Source of the DNA: a virus
Length of the DNA stretch: 64,000 nucleotides
Reading direction: 5' to 3' (one strand)
IMG/VR virus record: IMGVR_UViG_3300021197_001243
Coordinates: 1-64,000 of that record
Part shown: positions 1-7,688 of the stretch, in pieces
How the letters are laid out: each line of letters starts with the position of its first letter
How positions within the stretch are numbered: the stretch's first letter is position 1
The notes under the pieces: generated by a model
Database searches by the model: none
Told to the model about the DNA's origin: nothing
What the model saw: only the letters and a program-made list of their open reading frames with translations
Position numbers and translations under genes: made by a program

Positions 1-21
1 AACTAATCATATATTTAAACA

Positions 22-333
22 ATGAAAACAGTAGGAGAATTTTTACAAATGTTACCGGAGCCATATGCTTCGGCTGCAATACTTGCTACTTCTTTAGAGG
101 AAGTGGTAGATAATACGTGTAGTAGTCTTTCTGACGCTATAATCAGCTTCGATTGGAATGAATATGCCATAGATGATGCTGTTAAATCATGGGCAGAGCT
201 ATATTCAATGGCTTTGCTTAGTGAAACTGATACCGACACTATGTGGGATGTACCACAAAAAGATATTATTGAGGCACAATTAGCTGCCTTAGAAGATATG
301 GGATTTGGAATGAATCATATATATCTTAATTGA
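22..333 (+). CDS. Hypothetical acidic protein, 103 aa
   Basis: I do not recognise a family. The product is acidic, without signal peptide or membrane segment. Around residues 36-60 it has the pattern Ala-Ile-x-x-Phe-x-Trp followed by a second Trp (SFDWNEY, then KSWAEL). A similar pattern (RWAFNWEK, then VYWENI) occurs in the 119-residue protein at 1780-2139, so the two could share a small domain; this is inference. The ATG at 22 follows an AT-rich leader without Shine-Dalgarno motif. A 149-base non-coding gap follows, holding a short hairpin (AGGTG/CACCT, 417-432) and a direct repeat. Confidence 0.7.
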   Translation: MKTVGEFLQMLPEPYASAAILATSLEEVVDNTCSSLSDAIISFDWNEYAIDDAVKSWAELYSMALLSETDTDTMWDVPQKDIIEAQLAALEDMGFGMNHIYLN

Positions 334-444
334 ATTAACCAAGAACATCTGGACATCTTTAGAAAAGCCATTGATTTCATAGGCATTCTAAGAACACCCT
401 AAACTGAAAGGTTACTAGGTGTGGTGGCACCTTAAGTCACTAGA

Positions 445-470
445 ATAATCATTTTTTATAATCATTTTTA
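445..470 (+). repeat. Direct repeat ATAATCATTTTT upstream of the 190-aa gene
   Basis: ATAATCATTTTT occurs at 445-456 and again at 458-469, just before the gene starting at 483. The related ATAATCATTTAAA is at 1146-1158, before the gene starting at 1168. It may be an AT-rich leader, an operator or part of a promoter. The sequence does not decide which. Confidence 0.4.
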
Positions 471-482
471 AAACTATTCGTT

Positions 483-1055
483 ATGAATATTGAAGAACAA
501 TTGAGTGCATTACAGACAGGTGAAACATTGCTAGTACAAGCATTGAAAACCAAAAATCCTAATAAAGTTCAGCTTGAATTTGCCGAAAAAGTTAGGAGTA
601 CAACAGGAAATGCTGGATCATTACTAGGTATGTTGAATAAGTCAGATGACAGATTTTCAAGTGGAGCACGTAGAGCGTGGTTAACTGCTGAAATCAATGA
701 TGTAGCTGAATTACTTGACATTAATGTAGGTGATGATGCTGACTGGGGACTAACTTCAACAGGCAAAGATGCTTTACCTATTGGTATTTTGAATCCAATG
801 ATTCACAATATGAGAGCAAGACTGCAAATCAATGAAACTGTTACACCAACTGAATGGCAAGCAGATAACATTGAAACTGCAGCTAAGAGAAAAGGTGCAG
901 AAGGAGAGTTTATTACATTTAAAGGACAACACATCTTTAGTAATACTGATGTAGTTCTTATGAATGCAGATGAGTCTCCAGAGCATACTGTTCTTACTGC
1001 AGACACTGTAACAGTTAAAGCTGCAACTCCAATTACTGATGAAGTAGGTCTGTAG
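483..1055 (+). CDS. Hypothetical protein, 190 aa, single-gene unit before a hairpin
   Basis: Family not recognised. The product is soluble, acidic and without Cys clusters or membrane segments. The N-terminal half (residues 1-100) looks helical and charged. The C-terminal third has Thr/Val-rich strands (TVLTADTVTVKAAT) that suggest a beta domain. The gene stands alone: an AT-rich leader with a direct repeat lies before it and a long hairpin (1101-1140) after it, so it is probably its own transcription unit, perhaps well expressed. It ends in TAG directly followed by another TAG. Reading through would run into the hairpin, so TAG is a stop here. Confidence 0.75.
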   Translation: MNIEEQLSALQTGETLLVQALKTKNPNKVQLEFAEKVRSTTGNAGSLLGMLNKSDDRFSSGARRAWLTAEINDVAELLDINVGDDADWGLTSTGKDALPIGILNPMIHNMRARLQINETVTPTEWQADNIETAAKRKGAEGEFITFKGQHIFSNTDVVLMNADESPEHTVLTADTVTVKAATPITDEVGL

Positions 1056-1100
1056 TAGGAGAGTTATCGTTGTATTTGGTTAAATAATTGTTTTACGCAT

Positions 1101-1140
1101 CTATATATGGAGAGGTTGGCAACGAGCCTCTCCTATATAG
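1101..1140 (+). terminator. Hairpin after the 190-aa gene (terminator or processing site)
   Basis: Left arm 1101-1115 (CTATATATGGAGAGG) pairs with right arm 1127-1140 (CCTCTCCTATATAG) with one bulged T, around an 11-base loop. The stem is long and near perfect. The downstream sequence is AT-rich but lacks a clean T run, so it could also act as an RNA-stabilising or processing hairpin. Confidence 0.6.
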
Positions 1141-1167
1141 TATTTATAATCATTTAAATAGTATAAT

Positions 1168-1365
1168 ATGATAGATCTTAGAAAAAATATTGACACCCCA
1201 TTTTCAGATAAAGAACTCCATGATGCGCATATAGAGACACTGATACGTGAAAATACAGATCCTGATATAATGTATGCACGGCATATTGAAAAGCTCCATA
1301 AAAATTTTGAAGAGTCTCAAATAAAAGAAGCTTTGCTTCAAGATATAACAGATGACTCAGAGTAA
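1168..1365 (+). CDS. Hypothetical small charged protein, 65 aa
   Basis: Family not recognised. It is a short, highly charged, probably helical protein (many Glu, Asp, His and Lys) with no Cys motif or membrane segment. It is the first gene of a tight run: its end overlaps the SET-domain gene by 14 bases. The ATG at 1168 lies 9 bases after an AT-rich leader element (1146-1158) shared with the preceding gene. The overlap and leader support it as real despite its size. Confidence 0.6.
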   Translation: MIDLRKNIDTPFSDKELHDAHIETLIRENTDPDIMYARHIEKLHKNFEESQIKEALLQDITDDSE

Positions 1366-1705
1366 AACAACATATAGGCCATTACCAGAATATTTGACCA
1401 TAGGTCCTTCTAATATAGAGGGCCTTGGTCTTATAGCTATAGACGATATAGTACCTAATGTTCCAATGGGTATTACACATATTCACGACCCAAGATTTGA
1501 AGATAGTTTTGTAAGGACACCTTTAGGTGGGTTTATAAATCATTCCGATGACCCTAATTGTGAAATATTGTATGAAGAAGATAGTAATACTATAGAGAGA
1601 GGTTTACCAGTTATACGAACATTATATAGTATAAAACCTATATCTAAAGGTGAAGAATTAACAGTTAAGTATAAGTTATATGAGTTTAACAAAAAGATGG
1701 GCTGA
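1352..1705 (+). CDS. Minimal SET-domain protein lysine methyltransferase
   Basis: SET enzymes transfer a methyl group from S-adenosylmethionine to lysine side chains of proteins. The core motifs are in order: EGLGLIAIDD (residues 23-32, the GxG motif), GGFINHSDDPNC (59-70, matching FINHSCxPN) and KGEELTVKY (99-107, matching GEELTxDY with the catalytic Tyr at 107). At 117 residues it is a bare SET core without pre-SET or post-SET zinc regions. The fold is clear; the target is unknown and could be a phage or host protein. It lies among small genes upstream of the MazG-like gene and overlaps both neighbours. Confidence 0.85.
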   Translation: MTQSKTTYRPLPEYLTIGPSNIEGLGLIAIDDIVPNVPMGITHIHDPRFEDSFVRTPLGGFINHSDDPNCEILYEEDSNTIERGLPVIRTLYSIKPISKGEELTVKYKLYEFNKKMG

Positions 1706-1868
1706 AAAAATAGGATACTTTGAGAAACAGCAGTATCCTCAAGATGAGGCTGAGTATGAAGAATATTTAAAAAATAAAAATGAAAAAGATAGCACAATTG
1801 ATAGACAAGATTCTAGTGTTCATAATCTTAAAGACAAGGGAAAAGCAGACAGTACAGAGGTCTCTTGA
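1680..1868 (+). CDS. Hypothetical small charged protein, 62 aa (overlapping frame)
   Basis: No recognised family. The product is very polar (Lys, Glu, Asp, Gln and Ser), with the acidic run QDEAEYEEYL in the middle and a tail likely to be disordered. It overlaps the end of the SET gene by 26 bases and the start of the next gene by 89 bases in different frames. Only one of the two overlapping starts may be used; the overlap length is the main reason for doubt. Confidence 0.4.
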   Translation: MSLTKRWAEKIGYFEKQQYPQDEAEYEEYLKNKNEKDSTIDRQDSSVHNLKDKGKADSTEVS

Positions 1869-2139
1869 AAAGTCTTTGATTTATGATGATTATGCAAGAG
1901 CTATGATATATGCAGACAGAGTGACTCTTACACACACTGCGTATTCAAGAGCATCTGCACTTAGATGGGCTTTTAACTGGGAGAAAACTGAAGAAGGTTT
2001 TGTGTACTGGGAGAATATACATGATGCTCTATGTTTACAAGATAGAAGAGACAAGAAACTTGTAAAGCTTCGTAAAACTGTTTTTGTAGTATGTATAACT
2101 CTTTTATGCTTTTCAGTATATAAACTAATTACGTTATGA
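1780..2139 (+). CDS. Hypothetical protein with C-terminal membrane segment, 119 aa
   Basis: Family not recognised. The middle has RWAFNWEKTEEGFVYWENI (about residues 62-80), a Trp/Phe pattern common in small phage proteins of unknown role. The C-terminus is a clear hydrophobic helix (VFVVCITLLCFSVYKLITL, residues 101-119) preceded by a basic stretch (RRDKKLVKLRK), so it probably sits in the inner membrane with its N-terminal part in the cytoplasm. Its last bases overlap the MazG-like gene by 4. The true start could be later than 1780, because the first residues overlap the preceding gene. Confidence 0.6.
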   Translation: MKKIAQLIDKILVFIILKTREKQTVQRSLEKSLIYDDYARAMIYADRVTLTHTAYSRASALRWAFNWEKTEEGFVYWENIHDALCLQDRRDKKLVKLRKTVFVVCITLLCFSVYKLITL

Positions 2140-2444
2140 ACAGAGATTTTTTTGAATTAGAAGTATGTGTACAGCAATGGGCTGAAGAGAAAGGCATATT
2201 TGATAAAGCCACACCTCTTAAACAAGCTCTTAAGACACAAGAAGAGTTAACTGAATTACTCAATGCTATTGTAGATGATGACCAACCAGAAATTGAAGAC
2301 GCTATAGGCGATATATTGGTCACACTAATCATTTTAGCAGAGATGAAGAAAGTAACTCTAGAAGAATGCCTGAATGGTGCTTATGATGTCATAAGAAAAC
2401 GTACAGGTAAAATGATTAATGGACAATTTGTAAAAGATGAATGA
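2136..2444 (+). CDS. MazG-like nucleoside triphosphate pyrophosphohydrolase
   Basis: All-alpha NTP pyrophosphohydrolases of this type cleave (d)NTPs to NMP and pyrophosphate. The signature is visible: QEELTELLNAI (residues 35-45) gives the ExxE metal site and EIEDAIGDILV (52-62) gives the second acidic site ending in Asp59. The length of 102 residues fits the short single-domain MazG-like class common in phages. It may clean nucleotide pools or act on alarmones; that is family knowledge, not visible here. It overlaps both neighbours by 4 to 8 bases and lies two genes before the DNA polymerase. Confidence 0.85.
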   Translation: MNRDFFELEVCVQQWAEEKGIFDKATPLKQALKTQEELTELLNAIVDDDQPEIEDAIGDILVTLIILAEMKKVTLEECLNGAYDVIRKRTGKMINGQFVKDE

Positions 2445-2619
2445 GAAAGAGATAGTGAGTAGGATAAATACAGAGTTTAACAATAAAGTGCGTAAAAGAA
2501 CCATATGGTCACGCATTGAATTGTTTGAATTGCATAGAAATGTGTGTGATATGTATTTAAATCCTATTAAAAGAAAGAATCTTGCTATGGTTAGGGACAA
2601 ATATGATGATGTAAATTAA
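2437..2619 (+). CDS. Hypothetical small basic protein, 60 aa
   Basis: Family not recognised. The product is basic and probably helical (RKRTIWSRIELFELHRNVCD), without membrane segment or Cys cluster. It overlaps the MazG-like gene by 8 bases and shares its last base with the start of the polymerase gene (TAATG), so it is translationally coupled to both. The tight packing is the main support. A role with the polymerase is only a guess from position. Confidence 0.6.
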   Translation: MNEKEIVSRINTEFNNKVRKRTIWSRIELFELHRNVCDMYLNPIKRKNLAMVRDKYDDVN

Positions 2620-4508
2620 TGGATGTACGATTCATAGGACCAGACCGGCAATTCTCTAAGTTTTCTTCTGCCACTATAGAAGAATGTGTAGAGTATTGTG
2701 CAAGTAAACGTATTCTTGGTGTAGATACTGAGACTGAGGGTTTCAGTTTTATTACCAAGAAGATGATCATGTTTCAGATAGGTGATATGGATCGACAGTA
2801 TGTAATTGATACACGCTTTCAATCTATTGAACCACTGAGAGATGTTCTAGAGTCAGAGGGTATAGTTAAGGTGTTTCATAACGCTAAGTTTGACTATAAG
2901 TTTATACGTGCTGTAGGTATATGTACTGAAAATGTATGGGATACTTTTCTTGTAGAGAAAGTACTACACTGTGGTAAAGACAACGTTAGATTTAGTCTTG
3001 CACATGTAGTTAAAAGATATCTTAACAAGACTCTTAGTAAAGAGGTACGTAATCAGTTTGTAGGGTTGACAGGTCAGCCTTTCACTGATAGTCAGGTGTT
3101 ATATGGTGCTAAGGATGTAGTATATCTCCTTGGTATTGTTGAACATCAGAAAGAAAAGCTTAATAAGTATAACCTTAATGAGGTTGCACAGCTTGAGAAT
3201 GATGCTGTTTTAGCATTCTCTGATATAGAGTATGAAGGTCTTAACATCAATCAAAATGAATGGTTAGAGATTAGTGCTGAAGTTGAAATCAGTATGGAGA
3301 AAGTCGAAAAGAATATGGATGAAACCCTCCTTAATGATGATAGATTCCAGGCTTTTGTATCAGACTATGTACAAGGAGAATTGTTTACAACCTTTGACGA
3401 ACTAAGGAAGATAGATGTAAAATGGTCATCCCCTAAACAAGCTTTAGAAGTCTTTCAAGTACTCATACCTGACTTGGAAAAGGTAGATGCTAAGTTCTTG
3501 TATAAACACAGGAAAAAGCATCCTCTTATCCCTGCATATATGAAGTATAAGGAGCAAGCTAAAGTTGTATCATCTTATGGGAAAGCATTCTTAGAGAATG
3601 TACACTCAGACAGTAAGATACATACCAGTTTTAATCAGATTCTTAATACAGGACGGGTAAGTTCTCGTGAACCTAATATGCAGCAAATGCCTGCGTCTAA
3701 CAAGTTCCGTAACTGTATTAAAGCACCTGAAGGATGGGTATTTGTATCGAGTGACTATAGCTCTCAGGAATTGAATGTTATAGCTTATGGTTCACAGGAT
3801 CCTGTATGGCTTGAGGCACTTGAGAAAGGTCAAGACTTACACTCAGTGTGTGCAGCTCTTGTATATGGTGACAAGTGGATTGATGCTGCAGAAGATGAGT
3901 GTGCTTATATGAAAAGTAAGTCTAAGTGTAACTGTTCTGAACACAAGAGTCTTAGGACTAAGGTTAAGACAGTAAACTTTGGTTTAGCTTACGGTATGGG
4001 ACCTAATAAACTTGCAGATACTATAGAGTCATCTCTTGGTGAGGCTAAAGAACTGATAGAACAGTACTTTAAGGTGTTTCCTAACATAGGTAACTTCCTT
4101 ACTAAGCTTGAGAAGTTTGGTGTTAAGTATGGCTATGCTAGAACTTATCCCCCTTACAATAGACGACGATGGTTTTCTGATTGGTTTAAAGGGATTGGTG
4201 CAGAACCATCTCTTAAAGGTATAGCCGGTACTATAGGTAGAGCATCTAAGAATACTCCTATTCAAGGTGCATCAGCTGACATGACTAAGCTTGCTCTTGT
4301 AATTGTAAGAGATTTCATACGTGAGACTAATGTACCTGTTAAAATAGTAATGACAGTGCATGATCAGATTGATACTGTATGCTCTAAAGAATATGCTGAG
4401 GAGTGGAAAGTAAAGATGACTGATCTTATGGAGGAGGCAGCTCTTAAAGTTATACCTAATGGCTTATTAAAAGCAGAAACTAACATCTCAGAATGCTGGG
4501 AGAAATAA
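2619..4508 (+). CDS. polA: Family A DNA polymerase with 3'-5' proofreading domain
   Basis: Replicative DNA polymerase. The exonuclease domain has DTE (D36, E38), HNAKFD (N88, D92) and YGAKD (Y162, D166). The polymerase domain has motif A with DYSSQELN (D379), motif B RTKVKTVNFGLAYG (R446, K450, F454, Y458) and motif C VHDQ (H581, D582, Q583). The 629 residues fit phage PolA without the 5' nuclease domain; a separate 5' nuclease lies at 15589-16440. The oddity is motif C, where HDQ replaces the usual HDE. The metal-binding Asp582 is kept, so the enzyme is expected to be active. Phe454 predicts discrimination against dideoxynucleotides. Confidence 0.97.
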   Translation: MDVRFIGPDRQFSKFSSATIEECVEYCASKRILGVDTETEGFSFITKKMIMFQIGDMDRQYVIDTRFQSIEPLRDVLESEGIVKVFHNAKFDYKFIRAVGICTENVWDTFLVEKVLHCGKDNVRFSLAHVVKRYLNKTLSKEVRNQFVGLTGQPFTDSQVLYGAKDVVYLLGIVEHQKEKLNKYNLNEVAQLENDAVLAFSDIEYEGLNINQNEWLEISAEVEISMEKVEKNMDETLLNDDRFQAFVSDYVQGELFTTFDELRKIDVKWSSPKQALEVFQVLIPDLEKVDAKFLYKHRKKHPLIPAYMKYKEQAKVVSSYGKAFLENVHSDSKIHTSFNQILNTGRVSSREPNMQQMPASNKFRNCIKAPEGWVFVSSDYSSQELNVIAYGSQDPVWLEALEKGQDLHSVCAALVYGDKWIDAAEDECAYMKSKSKCNCSEHKSLRTKVKTVNFGLAYGMGPNKLADTIESSLGEAKELIEQYFKVFPNIGNFLTKLEKFGVKYGYARTYPPYNRRRWFSDWFKGIGAEPSLKGIAGTIGRASKNTPIQGASADMTKLALVIVRDFIRETNVPVKIVMTVHDQIDTVCSKEYAEEWKVKMTDLMEEAALKVIPNGLLKAETNISECWEK

Positions 4509-4518
4509 ACTATTTAAC

Positions 4519-4794
4519 ATGGACTTTGAAACAAAAATAGAAAATGCAAGTGTAAGTATTGATTTTGATTACCAACCTGAAGAAGCTATGGTTATGTACT
4601 ACCCAGATGGTAGTGGTTATCCAGGGTGTCCAGCAAGTGTTGATAACATTAATGTAGTATGGAAAACTCAAAAGTTTAACTCTAAAACACGTAAGCAAGA
4701 AGATGTAGAGGTTGATATTACTGAGCTGCTTAACGAATTAGGACATGACCTTGAAGAACTGTGTTGGGATTATTTAAATAATGGAGACTTTTAA
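4519..4794 (+). CDS. Conserved-looking phage protein, 91 aa, unknown function
   Basis: An acidic small soluble protein of 91 residues. The middle (YYPDGSGYPGCPASVDNINV, about residues 28-47) is Gly/Pro-rich, of a kind I associate with small proteins near phage replication genes, but I know no assigned function. The C-terminal part (ITELLNELGHDLEELCWDYL) is amphipathic and helical. It sits between the polymerase and the SF2 helicase; its stop codon lies one base before the preferred helicase start. Confidence 0.7.
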   Translation: MDFETKIENASVSIDFDYQPEEAMVMYYPDGSGYPGCPASVDNINVVWKTQKFNSKTRKQEDVEVDITELLNELGHDLEELCWDYLNNGDF

Positions 4795-4795
4795 A

Positions 4796-5992
4796 ATGGA
4801 AAAACTGACAGTTAAAGATACTGAGCAGCGTATGGCTTACAGGAACTACATAAATAATAAGTATGTAGGTTCTATTATAGCAGGTACGGGGTTTGGTAAG
4901 ACAAGAGTAGGTTTATTTGCTGTCGTAGAGGCATTGAATAATTCTGATTTAGATGCACTTGTACTTGTACCTTTTGAACACCTTAAAGATAATTTCAAAG
5001 AGGAGATGAGAAAGACAGGGCAAGAGAAGTATATAGATAGAATACAATTCTATTGCTATGCTTCAGTAAAAAAGCTATTAGATTCCCCTGACAAGTATTG
5101 TGTAGTGGTGTGTGATGAGATACATCTTGGTCTCACTGATCCGTGTTTTGAATTTTACAACACAGATAAGTTTGAAAAGATGATGTTTCTTACAGCTACT
5201 CTCCCAGAGGATCCGTTGTACCGGGCAAGACTGCAGAGAGTAGCACCTCCTGTCTATACTATAACTATAGATGAGTGTGTAGCTAAAGGTCTTATAGCTC
5301 CTTACAAAATAAAGTGTGTAGCTTTAGAACTCACAAAGGAAGAGAAAGCACAGTATAAAACTGTTAATGCAAACTTTGGGTATTGGAAAGGTAAGCTAGG
5401 ATTTGATGCTTTTAACATGGCTCAAGCTGTACTTGCAAATAAGAGTAAGTATGGTAATGAAATGATGCAAGCAGCATTAGGATTCTATAGGGCTATTCGT
5501 CAACGTAAAACAATTGTAGATCATGCAAAGAACAAAATTAAACTTGCGCAACTATTTGCTAATAGCACTGATGGGAGGATTCTGGTTTTTGGTGGCGATA
5601 ATGCTTTTACCGATTCTCTTGCTGATTCTCTTGATGGATCTGTTGTCTATCACTCTAAGAAGACAAAGAAGGTCAAAGATGCAGCGTTAAAGGATTTTAA
5701 GAATGGTGATGCTAAGGTGCTATGTAGTACAAAAGCATTGAACCAGGGTCTTGATATCCCTAATGCTCAGATTGGACTTATATGTGGTCTTACAAGTAAG
5801 GCTCTCACTATGATACAGAGGGTGGGTAGACTTGTAAGAATTGACCCTGACAACCCTGAGAAAGTGGGTAGTATAGTTATATTATATGTACAAAATTCAC
5901 AAGAGGAAAAATGGCTGAGAAACTCACTCAAAACAACGGATCCAAGCAATATAGTTTGGACGTCGCAAGAGGAACTACTAGAAAGCGTATAA
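4796..5992 (+). CDS. Superfamily 2 helicase (DEIH type)
   Basis: ATP-dependent DNA or RNA helicase or translocase. Motifs: Walker A AGTGFGKT (residues 29-36), Walker B CDEIH (106-110), motif III TAT (133-135), and motif VI QRVGRLVR (341-348) with its arginine finger. Two RecA-like domains fill the 398 residues, similar to UvsW or RAD25-like phage helicases that act on branched DNA. An in-frame ATG at 4781 would add five residues, but 4796 is preferred because TGGAGA lies 8 bases upstream and the start then follows the previous stop directly. The next gene begins inside its 3' end. Confidence 0.93.
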   Translation: MEKLTVKDTEQRMAYRNYINNKYVGSIIAGTGFGKTRVGLFAVVEALNNSDLDALVLVPFEHLKDNFKEEMRKTGQEKYIDRIQFYCYASVKKLLDSPDKYCVVVCDEIHLGLTDPCFEFYNTDKFEKMMFLTATLPEDPLYRARLQRVAPPVYTITIDECVAKGLIAPYKIKCVALELTKEEKAQYKTVNANFGYWKGKLGFDAFNMAQAVLANKSKYGNEMMQAALGFYRAIRQRKTIVDHAKNKIKLAQLFANSTDGRILVFGGDNAFTDSLADSLDGSVVYHSKKTKKVKDAALKDFKNGDAKVLCSTKALNQGLDIPNAQIGLICGLTSKALTMIQRVGRLVRIDPDNPEKVGSIVILYVQNSQEEKWLRNSLKTTDPSNIVWTSQEELLESV

Positions 5993-6144
5993 GCAACGCT
6001 GAACTCGTACGTATAGGTAAGGATAACTTAACTAAAATTACTCCTATAACTCCAGAGTATAGGTTTGAAGAAGAGAAGAGTGAAGGTGTGGAGATACTAG
6101 AAAAGATTATAATAATGTCAGATAACATATCTGATATTACATAA
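5911..6144 (+). CDS. Hypothetical small protein, 77 aa, overlapping the helicase end
   Basis: No recognised family. It is polar, basic in the first half and acidic in the second. It overlaps the last 82 bases of the helicase gene in another frame. It is kept because its ATG at 5911 has one of the few good Shine-Dalgarno-like sequences in the region (AAGAGGAAAA just before it) and because it continues 152 bases past the helicase stop. A 59-base AT-rich gap follows with no gene. Confidence 0.55.
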   Translation: MAEKLTQNNGSKQYSLDVARGTTRKRISNAELVRIGKDNLTKITPITPEYRFEEEKSEGVEILEKIIIMSDNISDIT

Positions 6145-6203
6145 CAATTTTGTATCTTCATAGCTTCTGACTTCCAAAGTTTAACATTTAAGAATTGTAG
6201 TAT

Positions 6204-6752
6204 ATGAACATTGATATTGAACATATCATAGGGCTAAAGCTGTCCCCTGACGAATATGTTTTCCTTCTACTGCACCACAAAGAAAAGTATAATGACTATG
6301 TGTCTAGAGGTATAAAGTTGCGAATCAATCTTGTAAAACTTCAAGAGATGGATTACATCAAAATACTTGAGGAGAATAAGGTTGCCGTAAGGCAAAAGTT
6401 TATAGACCTTATAGAGACAGATTTTGATAGACAGTTTGCAGAGCTTATAGCTACATATCCTATGAAAGTAGGTAATGCAGGTAAGTATCGCATACTTCAT
6501 GCTTCTAATCCTGATGCTAAAGCTAATTCTAAAGCGAAAGCTAAGTATAGAAGTATACTTAAGAAAGACCCTTTACTTCATAACAAGATTATAAGGTTAC
6601 TTAATGTGCAGCTTACACAGCAACGAGAGAATTTGCAGTATCTAAATGCTCTTGATGTATGGTTAAATCAATCTATGTGGGAAAAGTGGGAAGGTATTGA
6701 CGAAAATACAGAAGACGATAATGACGAAAGAAACACAAGAGTCCTCGATTGA
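6204..6752 (+). CDS. Hypothetical protein, 182 aa, before the replicative helicase
   Basis: Family not recognised. It is a soluble, Lys-rich and probably all-helical protein. Residues about 91-130 (MKVGNAGKYRILHASNPDAK and the basic stretch after it) look like a nucleic-acid or protein contact region, and the C-terminus is strongly acidic (WEKWEGIDENTEDDNDE). It overlaps the DnaB-type helicase gene by 32 bases. Helicase loaders often sit beside phage helicases, so that role is possible, but nothing in the sequence proves it. Confidence 0.7.
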   Translation: MNIDIEHIIGLKLSPDEYVFLLLHHKEKYNDYVSRGIKLRINLVKLQEMDYIKILEENKVAVRQKFIDLIETDFDRQFAELIATYPMKVGNAGKYRILHASNPDAKANSKAKAKYRSILKKDPLLHNKIIRLLNVQLTQQRENLQYLNALDVWLNQSMWEKWEGIDENTEDDNDERNTRVLD

Positions 6753-7686
6753 GGTACTAAAAAAGCTAGGTTTTCAACCTATACGCACAGCTGTAAGGCA
6801 ATCTATAGCTGTCGTAGACAAAGCAAAGAAGGGATTACGAAATATATTTCTTACTAACTGGCCTAGACTGAACAGACACCTATTAGGTGGACTACAGCCA
6901 GGTAAGCTGTACATTATAGCAGGTAGACCAGGTACAGGTAAGTCAGCATTTAGTAATCAGTTAATCTTTGACTTGTTAGACAACGCTGCAAGTTTGAATA
7001 AGAAAATGGTGGTATTCTATTGGTCTTTCGAGATGCCAGGTTATCAGCAGATAATGCGTAGCGCTTCAAAGGATACAGGTAAACAGATGGCAGATCTTTA
7101 CTCAGTTGATTCAAAATTAGCAGAGCAAGACTTTCAGACATTTATAAATAGTGTATCTAAGTATGTGAAGTATCCTGTATACTTTCAGAACAAGCCTAAG
7201 AATGTAGAATTTATAGAGTCAGCTTGTGAGAAGTTTACTATGCTACATCCTGATGTACAAATCCTTAATCTTATTGACCATACCAGACTTGTTCCAGGTA
7301 CGGAGGATATAGAGATGAAGAGACTTAACAGTCTTTCTAAGGCGTGTATGAGGATGCAAGCTAATATGGGTACTATAAACCTGTTATTGTCACAGTTAAA
7401 CAGGAACATAGAGAAAGAGGACAGGGCTAAGAATCAGTTTCAGCCTATGTTATCTGACTTGTTCGGTGGTGACAGTATAGGTCAAGATGCTCATGTAGTT
7501 ATGATGATACAAAGACCTCATGACTTATATGGTATTACATCAAAGTATTGTGGTGAGGATCCTAGAGGATTACTTGCCCTACACCTTGAAAAGAACCGTG
7601 ATGGTATATTGGGTATGATCCCATACGACTTTGACGGTGCAAAGTTTACAATTATAGAACGTAAATCTAAAACTAAATCTAAATAA
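6721..7686 (+). CDS. dnaB: DnaB-type replicative helicase (RecA-fold core)
   Basis: Hexameric 5'-3' helicase that unwinds the fork ahead of the polymerase. Walker A is GRPGTGKS (residues 68-75). Further motifs are FEMPG (about residue 106), LIDHTRL as Walker B, LLLSQLNR with the sensor Gln, and SIGQDAHVVMMIQRP near the C-terminus. With 321 residues it consists of the C-terminal motor domain with a short N-terminal extension and lacks the DnaB N-terminal domain. A TTG at 6697 could add eight residues; the ATG at 6721 is preferred. The primase is encoded separately at 9773. Confidence 0.93.
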   Translation: MTKETQESSIEVLKKLGFQPIRTAVRQSIAVVDKAKKGLRNIFLTNWPRLNRHLLGGLQPGKLYIIAGRPGTGKSAFSNQLIFDLLDNAASLNKKMVVFYWSFEMPGYQQIMRSASKDTGKQMADLYSVDSKLAEQDFQTFINSVSKYVKYPVYFQNKPKNVEFIESACEKFTMLHPDVQILNLIDHTRLVPGTEDIEMKRLNSLSKACMRMQANMGTINLLLSQLNRNIEKEDRAKNQFQPMLSDLFGGDSIGQDAHVVMMIQRPHDLYGITSKYCGEDPRGLLALHLEKNRDGILGMIPYDFDGAKFTIIERKSKTKSK

Positions 7687-7688
7687 TA

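Noticed and set aside
334-482. tRNA or small RNA gene in the first gap
   Set aside because: Only a short 5-base-pair hairpin is visible; no T-loop or cloverleaf pattern.
1053-1158. Possible TAG recoding (TAGTAG at the end of the 190-residue gene with an open frame after it)
   Set aside because: Readthrough would run into the hairpin and give an unlikely Cys/Leu-rich tail. TAG also ends the neck ring gene at 48097 and the gene ending at 63051 in sensible places.
1145-1167. TATAAT boxes before the genes at 483 and 1168 as sigma-70 promoters
   Set aside because: No matching -35 element, and the likely Bacteroidota host uses a different -7/-33 consensus; AT-richness alone explains the boxes.
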